A DNA stretch of 8,806 nt from Alphaproteobacteria bacterium HGW-Alphaproteobacteria-13 (GTDB lineage Bacteria; Pseudomonadota; Alphaproteobacteria; Sphingomonadales; Sphingomonadaceae): positions 1 to 8,806 of the forward strand of contig PHEM01000118.1 of assembly GCA_002842935.1 (NCBI GenBank). Reading direction: 5' to 3'. The position numbers and the translations under genes are program-made. How positions within the stretch are numbered: position 1 is the stretch's first letter; every line of letters starts with the position of its first letter. The notes under the pieces are model-generated. The model was not told the origin of the DNA. It did no database searches and saw nothing but the letters and a program-made list of their open reading frames with translations. Positions 1-6,843 of the stretch are shown in pieces.

Positions 1-127
1 TTTCTATTTGCCCTGTGTGAATCCAAAATTTCGGTCAATTTGGGCCAAGGTTTGTCAAAATGACTAACTTTCAGGCGGTTGATAACGCACTGCTACCTGC
101 CAAAGTTGCGGCTCGCGACATTGACGA
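1..127. other. Left-edge non-coding stretch
   Basis: This stretch is more AT-rich than the rest of the window and lies upstream of the SprT-like gene. No convincing promoter, SD or terminator is visible. It contains a small palindrome, GTCA-AAA-TGAC (54-64). Plus-strand frames 1 and 2 are open from the left edge to stops near 61-67, so the tail of an upstream gene cannot be excluded, but about 20 codons are too few to identify one. Confidence 0.4.
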
Positions 128-898
128 TTGAGCCCGCGCCGCTACCATTGTTTTGTGCAAAACAATTATTCTCCCTTGCGGAAAGCGCCGAACGCGCCGC
201 TAGACCCGACAACGCAGGCTTATGCCGAGCTGCAGGCCGCGTTCGAGCACTACAATCGCATGCTCTTCGACGGCAAATTGCCCCACTGTCTGATCACCAT
301 GCAGCGGGAAAAGCGGACATATGGCTATTTCTCGCGTCGGCGCTTCGTTCACACCGTCGACCAGCGATCGACCGATGAGATCGCAATCAATCCGTCCTAC
401 TTCGCCGTCGTGCCTTTACTCGAGATCCTTCAGACCATTGTGCACGAGATGGTTCACGCGTGGCAGGCCCATTTCGGCAATCCTTCGAGGCCGGGATATC
501 ACAATCAGGAATGGGCCGACAAAATGGAAGCGATCGGGCTCATGCCGTCGAGCAATGGCAAGCCTGGCGGTGCACGGACCGGGCAGAAGATGGCGGACTA
601 TCCCATCCCGGGCGGGGCATTCCTAGTGGCCTCCGATGAGCTCCTGACGAGTAACTTCAAGATTTCCTGGTGCGATCGCTTTCCGCCTGAAGAGGCGGCC
701 GCTTCGCGGCCGACGTCATCGGCCGCGGCGCTCGGAGCTGGACTTACCGGCATCTTAGAACCCGTCGCCGGAAACCGATCCAATCGAATCAAATTTCGTT
801 GTCCGGTCTGTGCTGCGCAGGCTTGGGGAAAGCCCACCTTGCTCCTCATTTGCGGCAACAGCGATTGCGACCTCGCGCATCTCGTGCCGACGTCATGA
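128..898 (+). CDS. SprT/Spartan-like zinc metalloprotease with C-terminal zinc ribbon
   Basis: A 256-aa predicted soluble zinc protease of the SprT-like family. The gluzincin motif HEMVH is at residues 106-110 (ligands H106 and H110, catalytic E107), followed by a downstream histidine in GYHNQEW (H125) that fits the third ligand. The N-terminal half matches the SprT core layout: a helical segment AELQAAFEHYNRMLF, then LPHC and a strand with YGYF. The C-terminus carries a probable zinc ribbon, C225-P-V-C228 and C242-x4-C247. Eukaryotic Spartan and related SprT proteins degrade DNA-protein crosslinks; a similar role here is inference. The family is common on alphaproteobacterial plasmids and integrative elements. 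The start is uncertain: TTG 128 is the first possible start after an in-frame stop, GTG 155 and TTG 176 are alternatives, and none has a clear SD. The conserved core begins near residue 24, so all are possible. It faces the tra operon and reads toward the small membrane-protein gene. Confidence 0.85.
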   Translation: MSPRRYHCFVQNNYSPLRKAPNAPLDPTTQAYAELQAAFEHYNRMLFDGKLPHCLITMQREKRTYGYFSRRRFVHTVDQRSTDEIAINPSYFAVVPLLEILQTIVHEMVHAWQAHFGNPSRPGYHNQEWADKMEAIGLMPSSNGKPGGARTGQKMADYPIPGGAFLVASDELLTSNFKISWCDRFPPEEAAASRPTSSAAALGAGLTGILEPVAGNRSNRIKFRCPVCAAQAWGKPTLLLICGNSDCDLAHLVPTS

Positions 899-963
899 TG
901 AGACGTCGACTATCGAGCGGCTCCGTGCCTCAGCGGCTGGACTCATCCAGCCCACCTTCCCCA

Positions 964-1009
964 CGAACATACAGGAACTTGCCGTTTCGGGGTGTTTCCT
1001 GTATGTTCG
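964..1009. promoter_or_regulatory. Perfect 14-bp inverted repeat, candidate operator
   Basis: The arms CGAACATACAGGAA (964-977) and TTCCTGTATGTTCG (996-1009) are exact reverse complements separated by 18 bp. Arm centres are 32 bp apart, close to three helical turns, so two proteins could bind the same face. The right arm covers the candidate -10 box of the downstream gene. Each arm resembles the alphaproteobacterial LexA site GTTC-N7-GTTC but is imperfect: the left reads GAAC-N6-GAAC (965-978) and the right GTTT-N7-GTTC (994-1008). No T-run follows, so this does not look like an intrinsic terminator for the SprT-like gene. The binding protein is unknown. Confidence 0.6.
979..1007 (+). promoter_or_regulatory. 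Candidate sigma70-type promoter for the small membrane protein gene
   Basis: TTGCCG (979-984) and TATGTT (1002-1007) are separated by 17 bp, each matching four of six consensus bases. A transcript would start near 1014, leaving a very short leader before the SD. The -35 lies in the loop between the inverted-repeat arms and the -10 lies inside the right arm, so a protein bound to the repeat would probably repress. Called by eye only. Confidence 0.4.
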
Positions 1010-1014
1010 CTTGT

Positions 1015-1020
1015 GAAGGA
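1015..1020 (+). promoter_or_regulatory. Ribosome binding site fixing the start of the 73-aa protein
   Basis: GAAGGA lies 7 nt before ATG 1028. It argues against the in-frame upstream GTG at 992, which would place part of the palindrome inside the coding region and has no SD. Confidence 0.65.
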
Positions 1021-1027
1021 TTTTGTC

Positions 1028-1249
1028 ATGGATGATCAGCTTAAGCCATTTGGCTCGGACTGGAGCCGCCGGTACTACGACTCATCGCACCCGCTTTACA
1101 TCGCGTCGGCTGCGGAGGACGGGCTTGCGCGCATGTCGCATGGCGGTGGCAAGACCGAGCTTGGGCCTTGGGGGCGGCGCGCGCTTTATGCCGCTTTCGC
1201 GCTGGTTGCCTCGTACTTCGCCCTCATCTTGGCGGTGGGTAGCCACTGA
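1028..1249 (+). CDS. Small single-pass membrane protein, unknown function
   Basis: A 73-aa protein starting at ATG 1028, chosen for the good SD at 1015-1020. Residues 1-50 are polar and rich in Tyr, Ser and Gly (SRRYYDSSHP, SHGGGKTELGPWGRR). Residues about 52-70 form one hydrophobic segment (ALYAAFALVASYFALILAV), ending almost at the C-terminus. With RR just before the segment, the positive-inside rule suggests a cytoplasmic N-terminus and a very short external C-terminus. No family is recognised. The gene has its own candidate promoter and operator and is convergent with traG, with only the hairpin between them. Small membrane proteins next to traG/traS positions in F-like systems can be entry-exclusion factors, and small SOS-induced membrane proteins are known in Caulobacter (SidA); nothing in this sequence demonstrates either role. 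Confidence 0.7.
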   Translation: MDDQLKPFGSDWSRRYYDSSHPLYIASAAEDGLARMSHGGGKTELGPWGRRALYAAFALVASYFALILAVGSH

Positions 1250-1251
1250 CG

Positions 1252-1279
1252 GTTGCCGGTAATTTCACCTACCGGCAAC
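1252..1279. terminator. Hairpin between convergent genes, probable bidirectional terminator
   Basis: GTTGCCGGTA (1252-1261) and TACCGGCAAC (1270-1279) form a perfect 10-bp stem with an 8-nt loop. It sits 2 bp after the stop of the small plus-strand gene and 6 bp after the stop of traG. The position is ideal for a shared terminator. There is no T-tract on either side, so it may instead act with Rho or as a 3'-end stabiliser. Confidence 0.55.
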
Positions 1280-1285
1280 TCAACA

Positions 1286-4200
1286 CTATCGTTTGCGACC
1301 GCGCCCACCCCGGGGTTTAGGATCATGCTCCATATGGAGGTGGTTATTGGCCGGATTGTCCTTGAACGTCTCGAAATTGACGTCGTAATCTGGACCTAGC
1401 CGTTCGCGCACATCCCGGGCCCATTGCTTTCCTTGGGCAACGCTGATGTCGTTTCCTCGCAGATCGACACCCTTCCCATCTGGATGCAAGCTGCCGCGGG
1501 TATGCTGACTATCGCGGGCAGATGTTACCACGCGCTGTGGTAGCCCGAGAGCGTGCGCTGACGCGGCCGCCGCAGTCAACGCCGGCGCCATGCTTGAGTC
1601 CATGGAACTGAGGTTGGCGCCCGGCTTGATGTCGAGGCCAGCGGCGGATGCAACGCCACCGAGATTGACTCGCTGTCCTCCAAGCGGGGCCTCGCCAGCT
1701 CCGTCTAGGCCGAGGGCGCGAAGAGCGCCAGCAACGCCCGGCATGGTTCTAATGACCCATGAATCGTTCCGGGCTTCTGCAGTCGCACCGAGATTATCGG
1801 CCTGGCGCCGGTCGCCCAGCAAAGTTGCCCTCATTCCATGCCCATATTCGTCGAGCCTCGCGACGCTGCCGCCCAGTCGGCCGCTCACGTTGTCTTCAAG
1901 CCCAACATCACGCGCGGAGCCGGCAACATCAACCGACGGCCCGCGAGCAGCGATTTCCTGCATACCGGCAGCGCCGATCGCTCGAACTTCGTCGGCAGTT
2001 GAGAACGACGGTCCTGCGATCGTTGCCGCCGGCGCATCGGGGACCACACCGAGATCGCGGTGCATTTGCTCGACTCGATCATCCATGAACTGCTTCACCA
2101 AGGCATCCTGGGTAATAGCTTGGGTCGGCGTCATATTGATGAGACCGGGATGATAGCTCTGATCGAGATGACGGTTCTGGGGATCCATCATAGCGGTTTG
2201 AGCATAGCGCACGAAGTCTTGGCTAAGGTTCTTGTTGAGCGCGTAGCCGTCCCGCTCGAACTGCGAGAATTCGTTCGACCAGCGCTGATACTGGTCTTCG
2301 GCCCGCGACGCTTCGTTGCTGAGACTTTGCGAATGACGAAGGTCCTGGGACACTTCCTGACCAAGCCCGCGGACTTGGCTATCTGTCGAGGATGTCGTTG
2401 CGCGATAGAAGCTCTCGCGCGCTTGGCGTGCCGCTTCAGAATTGGATTCCTTTTCGAGCCACTGAAGTGCGTCGGTATTTTGGTTCGAAGTCGAAACCCC
2501 TTGGTCGGTTCGGCGAGTATCGCTCGACCGTCCATCAAGACCGGCCTTGAGATCCGCAGACCCCGACAGCGGTCCGCCTTTCCCAGTGCCAAAGGCACCG
2601 GATGCACCAATGCCAGCGCTGCCCGTCAATACGGTGTCTCGAGCCAGCTGATCGGCCTCACTTTTCGTCATGCTGAATTGGGTTTGCAGAGTATTTGACC
2701 AGCTCGATGACAGATCCTGAACCTGCGCGATCGACGACTGCAGAGAACGCCCCTCTTCGGTGGTCGCGCTGGCGGAAGTCTGCGCGGTGTCAAACAATCG
2801 CGCGGATTCGGTGCGGGTCGCTGCCCAGCTATCGTTCGCGGCGACTCGCTTTTGTTCGACCACGCTTGAACCTTGGCTGAGACCCTTCTGCAGCTGAGAC
2901 CCGAAATCTTTGCTGGCCGAGATGCCGAACCCGAGGTTCGAAATACCTTGGCTCGTGTCATAGGCGAACGTGCCGTCTTCATTGTAGCGCGTGTATCCCC
3001 CGTCGCCGGCGCGCTGCTGCATCGTACCGGCCCCGGTGCTGATGCTCGGCGCCGTCGAATACTGATCGCGGTTCAGCGTGTTGATCTGCCGATTCATCAG
3101 CGAGGCGTTGCCATACGCATAGTTGCCGGTGGTGGCTTCCGCGGCCGCCTGCTCAGCAGCATTCTGGCTTGGCGACAGAAAGCTAGCCGAATGCGACGCG
3201 ATCGCCATCGCACCCTTGGCCATGCCAGCAGCGATAAACGGAACCGACATGATCATGTAGCCGGCGAGCGCGCCGACGTCCTGGTTCAAGGCCGAGATAC
3301 CGGAGAAATTGGCGGCAGTGAGGCCACCACTCGCGCCCCACGACGCCAGGGAATCTTGCCAACGCGACATGAAGATCATGTTCAGGATGACGAACAGCGG
3401 ACCCCACGCGGCGAGATAGAAGAAGCCGGTGATATAGCCCTTGGCGACCGTCATGCCGTTGGTCGGCAGCAACATCAGCAGAAACAGGATCGGGAACAAC
3501 GAATAGAAGACAACCGTCAGCACAATGTTCAGCAAGGGAACCCACTTCATCGCACCGCCGGCGATCGTCGAATAGGTGTTGCGGGTCTGGATGTCCGCGC
3601 GCGTCTGAGCAAAAGCGTCAATCTGGCCTTGCGCGGAACCGCTTGCAAAGCCGTCGCGCGCTTCGGACAAAGCATTGATGAACATTGCCTGCCTGACAAG
3701 CTGACCGCTGCTCGAAGCCATCCCTGCCGCGCCCATCCCGTTCATGTCATTGTTGAGCCGGGCGGACGCCTGTGCAGCGGGAATGCCGGGGAAGAACTGG
3801 GCGGCAATTTTGGGAGCCGCAGCCGCATAGTAGCTGTTCCAGCCAGTGCTGATGAACGTATAGGCAGTCTGACACGTAATGATCCCCGACGTGCCGTCCG
3901 GGTAGATATACTGTTGCGACAGAGCGACTGAGCCCGGTCCCATCGCGGCCAAGAGATCGGACGATTTGAGAATGTCGTCATATGTCTTGCGGCCGAGAAG
4001 GATGTCGTAAAAGACGCACTGCTTGAAATGCTCATTGAGATTGGTGGCAAAGACTGGATCGTCGATGCGGAGGCCCTGCGTCGCATCGAGCAGCTTTGCG
4101 CCATAAATCATGCCCCCTGTCGAGTAGTTCAGGACCTGAGGCATCGCGAAAACGGTCTCGGCCGCGCGCGTAAGGTAATCTCCGATTTGACTCGTGAAAC

Positions 4201-4513
4201 CCGCGATCAGGCCGAGGCCGACGGGAACATTATCGACCACGGCAGCAGTCACGCCGGGATTGGTGCGATCGGTGACCTTGACCGAAATGGTCGGCACCAT
4301 GACCACCATATACATCAACGTCGCCTGCATGAACCACTTGAGCAAGGCTCGCGGATCCATGTTCCAAGCTGTGACAAGGAGCGCCCAGGTGAATGCCATC
4401 ACCATCACGACGCGAATGAGGCCCCGGTAACCACCGGAGCCAGCCCACGACGCAACCGCGTTGAAGACGTTGACGAGATATTCCCCGCCGCCGACCGTGA
4501 AGACCTCGATCAT
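1286..4513 (-). CDS. traG: TraG, conjugal mating-pair stabilisation/pilus assembly protein with C-terminal M15-like domain
   Basis: A 1075-aa inner-membrane protein of the F-type TraG family (TraG_N at the N-terminus), which in F is needed for pilus assembly and mating-pair stabilisation. Hydrophobic segments are at about residues 34-50, 61-78, 325-350, 359-380 and 412-436. The loop between the second and third is probably periplasmic and has C166 and C214. From about 440 onward a long Ser/Ala/Gln-rich, partly coiled-coil-like hydrophilic tail resembles the F TraG periplasmic region. Residues about 990-1064 look like a zinc peptidase of M15 type: S998-A-R1000, then SLHPDGKGVD with H1010-x6-D1017, then HLHME with H1058/H1060. 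The protein ends in a basic tail (PRGGRGRKR). F TraG is 938 aa, so this one is longer, largely because of the C-terminal extension. ATG 4513 has SD GAAGGAG 8 nt upstream; the gap to traH is 24 bp. The TraG call is strong; the peptidase domain is motif-based. Confidence 0.93.
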   Translation of the reverse strand: MIEVFTVGGGEYLVNVFNAVASWAGSGGYRGLIRVVMVMAFTWALLVTAWNMDPRALLKWFMQATLMYMVVMVPTISVKVTDRTNPGVTAAVVDNVPVGLGLIAGFTSQIGDYLTRAAETVFAMPQVLNYSTGGMIYGAKLLDATQGLRIDDPVFATNLNEHFKQCVFYDILLGRKTYDDILKSSDLLAAMGPGSVALSQQYIYPDGTSGIITCQTAYTFISTGWNSYYAAAAPKIAAQFFPGIPAAQASARLNNDMNGMGAAGMASSSGQLVRQAMFINALSEARDGFASGSAQGQIDAFAQTRADIQTRNTYSTIAGGAMKWVPLLNIVLTVVFYSLFPILFLLMLLPTNGMTVAKGYITGFFYLAAWGPLFVILNMIFMSRWQDSLASWGASGGLTAANFSGISALNQDVGALAGYMIMSVPFIAAGMAKGAMAIASHSASFLSPSQNAAEQAAAEATTGNYAYGNASLMNRQINTLNRDQYSTAPSISTGAGTMQQRAGDGGYTRYNEDGTFAYDTSQGISNLGFGISASKDFGSQLQKGLSQGSSVVEQKRVAANDSWAATRTESARLFDTAQTSASATTEEGRSLQSSIAQVQDLSSSWSNTLQTQFSMTKSEADQLARDTVLTGSAGIGASGAFGTGKGGPLSGSADLKAGLDGRSSDTRRTDQGVSTSNQNTDALQWLEKESNSEAARQARESFYRATTSSTDSQVRGLGQEVSQDLRHSQSLSNEASRAEDQYQRWSNEFSQFERDGYALNKNLSQDFVRYAQTAMMDPQNRHLDQSYHPGLINMTPTQAITQDALVKQFMDDRVEQMHRDLGVVPDAPAATIAGPSFSTADEVRAIGAAGMQEIAARGPSVDVAGSARDVGLEDNVSGRLGGSVARLDEYGHGMRATLLGDRRQADNLGATAEARNDSWVIRTMPGVAGALRALGLDGAGEAPLGGQRVNLGGVASAAGLDIKPGANLSSMDSSMAPALTAAAASAHALGLPQRVVTSARDSQHTRGSLHPDGKGVDLRGNDISVAQGKQWARDVRERLGPDYDVNFETFKDNPANNHLHMEHDPKPRGGRGRKR

Positions 4514-4537
4514 CGCACGCGCTCCTTCAGCCCGAAA

Positions 4538-5986
4538 TCAGGGCCGCAAACCTTGCGCCGAGAGAGCGCGGGAAAAATTGAGAGATGCAGCCATTCCCGG
4601 AGCCATCCGAGATTGCAGCGTGCTTTCGATCATCATCGCGCGATCGACGATCTCGAAGGTTCGGGTGACCCGCTGATTGACTGTGCTTTCGCGCTCGAAC
4701 AACCGCTGGCGCACGCGCGCGAGCTGCTCATTGAACTGACGCAGATTCTCCGCATCGGCCTGATTGCTATTATTCGACTGCCCCGCCGCAACTTGGTCGA
4801 GCATCCGCTGGACAATCGAATTGAGAAGATCGATCGCCGTCACTTCCGCGAGCGAATTGAGCTCGCCCGGCGACAGGTTGAAGCCGGAGGCGGCCTGTAC
4901 GGCTACCACCTTGTATAGCGGGATGCTGGCGACGCCGAGGAGGTTCTTCTCTTCGGTGGTCAGCGCGCCATTCGTCCGCACCTTGTCACTCATCGACTGG
5001 ATGAGGGCCGCGACACGGGGACGCAGCGCAGTGCCGCCCAGCGCCGGGATGGTGCGTCTGCCGGGGCCGAGGCACTTATCGGTTTCGTCACATCCCAAGA
5101 CATCGATCGGCTTGTCGCCGTCGAGCAGCGCATCGAGGATCGCAGGATCGCCCTCCCCGCGATAAATGATGGGAAGCGGATCATTGTCGGACGGACGCTT
5201 GCCGACGACGATCGTGCCCGTCAGCGTCATTACGAGCTCGCGCATCTGGCGGTCTGCACTTTCAAGGGGCGATTGCTTGATCATGTCCCAGGCATAGTTC
5301 TTCGGTCCCGGCGTCATGGCCGCCAGCGCAGGATCCGTGTTCGAATTGATCGTTGACGATCGTTCGCCGCCATTGCCGCACCCGCGCCGCGACTTCGCCC
5401 AGTCGGAGAAGCGCCCTGCAGACGTACCGATCGACTGGCAGATACGATCTTCGGCCGCGTCGACCTTTGGCCACACAGCGCCGACGGCCGCGGCCGCGGA
5501 CTCGCAGCTCTGCATGTTGAACTGGTTCACCTTGTTGGCGATGTCCTGCATCTGATCGATGACACCACCAATTTGCGGGCTGATGCTGTCGATCGCGAGC
5601 TTGAAGGCGAAGCCGATCGCGTTGTTGGCGATCGCTTTGAGGTTGGCAACGAACTCCGACATATTGATGAAGGAAAAGGAGCCGGTGAAGATGTCGATGC
5701 CGCCGCAGCCCGCCCGAACCTTCGGGAGCTGGATATTGGCTGGATACACACTCTTTTGCGGGAAACGCGCCCAAACGGACCCAAGTGAATAGTAGCCGGC
5801 GGACTGTCCCTGATAGGCTGTCGCGCCTGTGGCATTCGCCGAGGCGCCCATGTCGTTGAAGAATTCGCTCATCTCATCACCGACGCCGGCTTGCGCCGGC
5901 GCAGCAGCAACAGAGAGGGCAATCACGCCGATTCCAATGCGCGACACCGCGACGCGGATCCGCGCGACGAACGTAAGGTCAGCCAT
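4538..5986 (-). CDS. traH: TraH, periplasmic conjugal pilus assembly protein
   Basis: A 482-aa TraH-family protein, part of the F-type pilus extension/assembly set that acts with TraF, TraU, TraW and TrbC in the periplasm. A signal peptide occupies residues 1-33, with hydrophobic core IGVIALSVAAAP and likely cleavage after AQA. The family hallmark AGCGGIDIF-x-GSFSFIN is at 92-107. Six cysteines remain in the mature protein (94, 161, 183, 203, 299, 305), fitting oxidative folding. Residues about 405-450 are Gln/Arg/Glu-rich and likely coiled coil. Length is close to F TraH (458 aa). ATG 5986 overlaps the traF stop as TGATG, with GGGGAG 9 nt upstream, so translation is probably coupled to traF. 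Confidence 0.95.
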   Translation of the reverse strand: MADLTFVARIRVAVSRIGIGVIALSVAAAPAQAGVGDEMSEFFNDMGASANATGATAYQGQSAGYYSLGSVWARFPQKSVYPANIQLPKVRAGCGGIDIFTGSFSFINMSEFVANLKAIANNAIGFAFKLAIDSISPQIGGVIDQMQDIANKVNQFNMQSCESAAAAVGAVWPKVDAAEDRICQSIGTSAGRFSDWAKSRRGCGNGGERSSTINSNTDPALAAMTPGPKNYAWDMIKQSPLESADRQMRELVMTLTGTIVVGKRPSDNDPLPIIYRGEGDPAILDALLDGDKPIDVLGCDETDKCLGPGRRTIPALGGTALRPRVAALIQSMSDKVRTNGALTTEEKNLLGVASIPLYKVVAVQAASGFNLSPGELNSLAEVTAIDLLNSIVQRMLDQVAAGQSNNSNQADAENLRQFNEQLARVRQRLFERESTVNQRVTRTFEIVDRAMMIESTLQSRMAPGMAASLNFSRALSAQGLRP

Positions 5987-6843
5987 CAGAAGTCACTCCC
6001 CGCTTTGGTGCTTGTGAGCGTGAAAATCCGCTCGGTGATTTCGTCGGCCGACAAGATGCCCGTGCCGATCGGGATTGGCCGCTTTCGAACGGTGTCGTAG
6101 AGAACGAGCGCGGGCGTAGCCTTGGAGCTCAGACCCATCTTGGCGTGCTGGCCGACGTCGACGACATAATTCGGAAACACGCGGTTCGGACCGCCGTCCA
6201 TAGAGACGGCGACGACGTTGAAGCCACTGCCGTCGGCGAGCGACCTCAGAATGGGCGCAAAGATCTCGCAGGCTCCGCAGCTCTGCGCGTAGAAATAGAA
6301 GATCCCGTAGCGCTTCGAGAGATTACGAAGCGCCATTTCCTGCTCAGCTTTGCGGTTATCAATCCATGCGCGCTTTGCCAGCGTCGTCACCGGGCGCTGC
6401 AAAGTGTAATCGAGATCGGGATTTTGCCACATGGACCGCTGCCAGACGTCCGAGAACATCGATGCGCGATCCAGCTGTTCACGCTGGAAGCGGATATAGG
6501 CAGTTACGTTTTCTTCGGAGGGTTCGAGGATCGCCCTCGCCTTCAGCTCGTCAAGTTCCTTCGAGATCGAAGCTAGACGTTCGCTGGCTGCAGTAGCGCT
6601 TGGCGTTGGCGTCTTCTTTTCGGAAGGTCGTGGTTTCGGCTTCTCGCAATAGAACCAAGTGCCGAGCTTGCGGTCGCCGCAATAGAAATCACCGGATGCG
6701 GCATCGCTGTCGTCGGCCGAACGGTCATTGGGAGATGATGCCGTTTCGGCCGACTCTGGTTGCGGCTGCGCGTTTAGCGGTGAGCCGGCTGCAACCAAGC
6801 CAGCGCATACCAACGCAAGCGAACTACGGATCGCCTTCTTCAT
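5986..6843 (-). CDS. traF: TraF, periplasmic thioredoxin-fold conjugation protein with intact CxxC
   Basis: A 285-aa TraF-family protein required for F-type pilus assembly. ATG 6843 is chosen because GGAGG lies 6 nt upstream; an upstream in-frame TTG (6864) would add seven residues ahead of the signal peptide. The signal peptide is about residues 1-25 (basic KKAIRSS, hydrophobic LALVCAGLVAAG, then LNA). A Pro/Ser/Lys-rich linker follows at about 26-95. The family's N-terminal pair FYC-x8-WFYC (C55 and C66) is present. The C-terminal thioredoxin-like domain starts near 175 (GIFYFYAQSCGACEIFAP), with C189-G-A-C192 and a probable cis-proline in KATPALVLYD (P244). F TraF has the fold without CxxC, with TrbB supplying the redox function; here the motif is intact, so this protein may itself catalyse disulfide chemistry for TraH, TraN and other Cys-rich partners (inference). 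It overlaps the preceding small gene by 20 bp and traH by 1 bp. Confidence 0.94.
   Translation of the reverse strand: MKKAIRSSLALVCAGLVAAGSPLNAQPQPESAETASSPNDRSADDSDAASGDFYCGDRKLGTWFYCEKPKPRPSEKKTPTPSATAASERLASISKELDELKARAILEPSEENVTAYIRFQREQLDRASMFSDVWQRSMWQNPDLDYTLQRPVTTLAKRAWIDNRKAEQEMALRNLSKRYGIFYFYAQSCGACEIFAPILRSLADGSGFNVVAVSMDGGPNRVFPNYVVDVGQHAKMGLSSKATPALVLYDTVRKRPIPIGTGILSADEITERIFTLTSTKAGSDF

Noticed and set aside
33..57. Minus-strand TTGACA (57-52) as a promoter pointing off the left edge
   Set aside because: No acceptable -10 box lies 16-18 bp downstream (ACCGAA at 17 bp), so the perfect -35 alone is not enough.
54..64. GTCA-AAA-TGAC palindrome as an operator for the SprT-like gene
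   Set aside because: Only 4-bp arms and no promoter elements in register; could easily be chance in an AT-rich stretch.
696..712. CGGCCGC-TTC-GCGGCCG inverted repeat
   Set aside because: It lies inside the SprT-like gene in an Ala/Ser-rich linker and is a likely by-product of GC-rich codons; no T-run or regulatory context.
992..1027. Upstream GTG start extending the small membrane protein by 12 residues
   Set aside because: No SD before 992, and the extension would overlap the candidate promoter; ATG 1028 has a good SD at proper spacing.
2873..3931. Plus-strand open frame of 352 codons antisense to traG
   Set aside because: It lies wholly inside traG, has no SD or recognisable domain, and is Arg/His/Asp-rich as expected from the opposite strand of GC-rich coding sequence.
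4028..4918. Plus-strand open frame across the traG/traH junction
   Set aside because: Opposite both conserved tra genes; His/Arg/Asp-rich translation with no motif.
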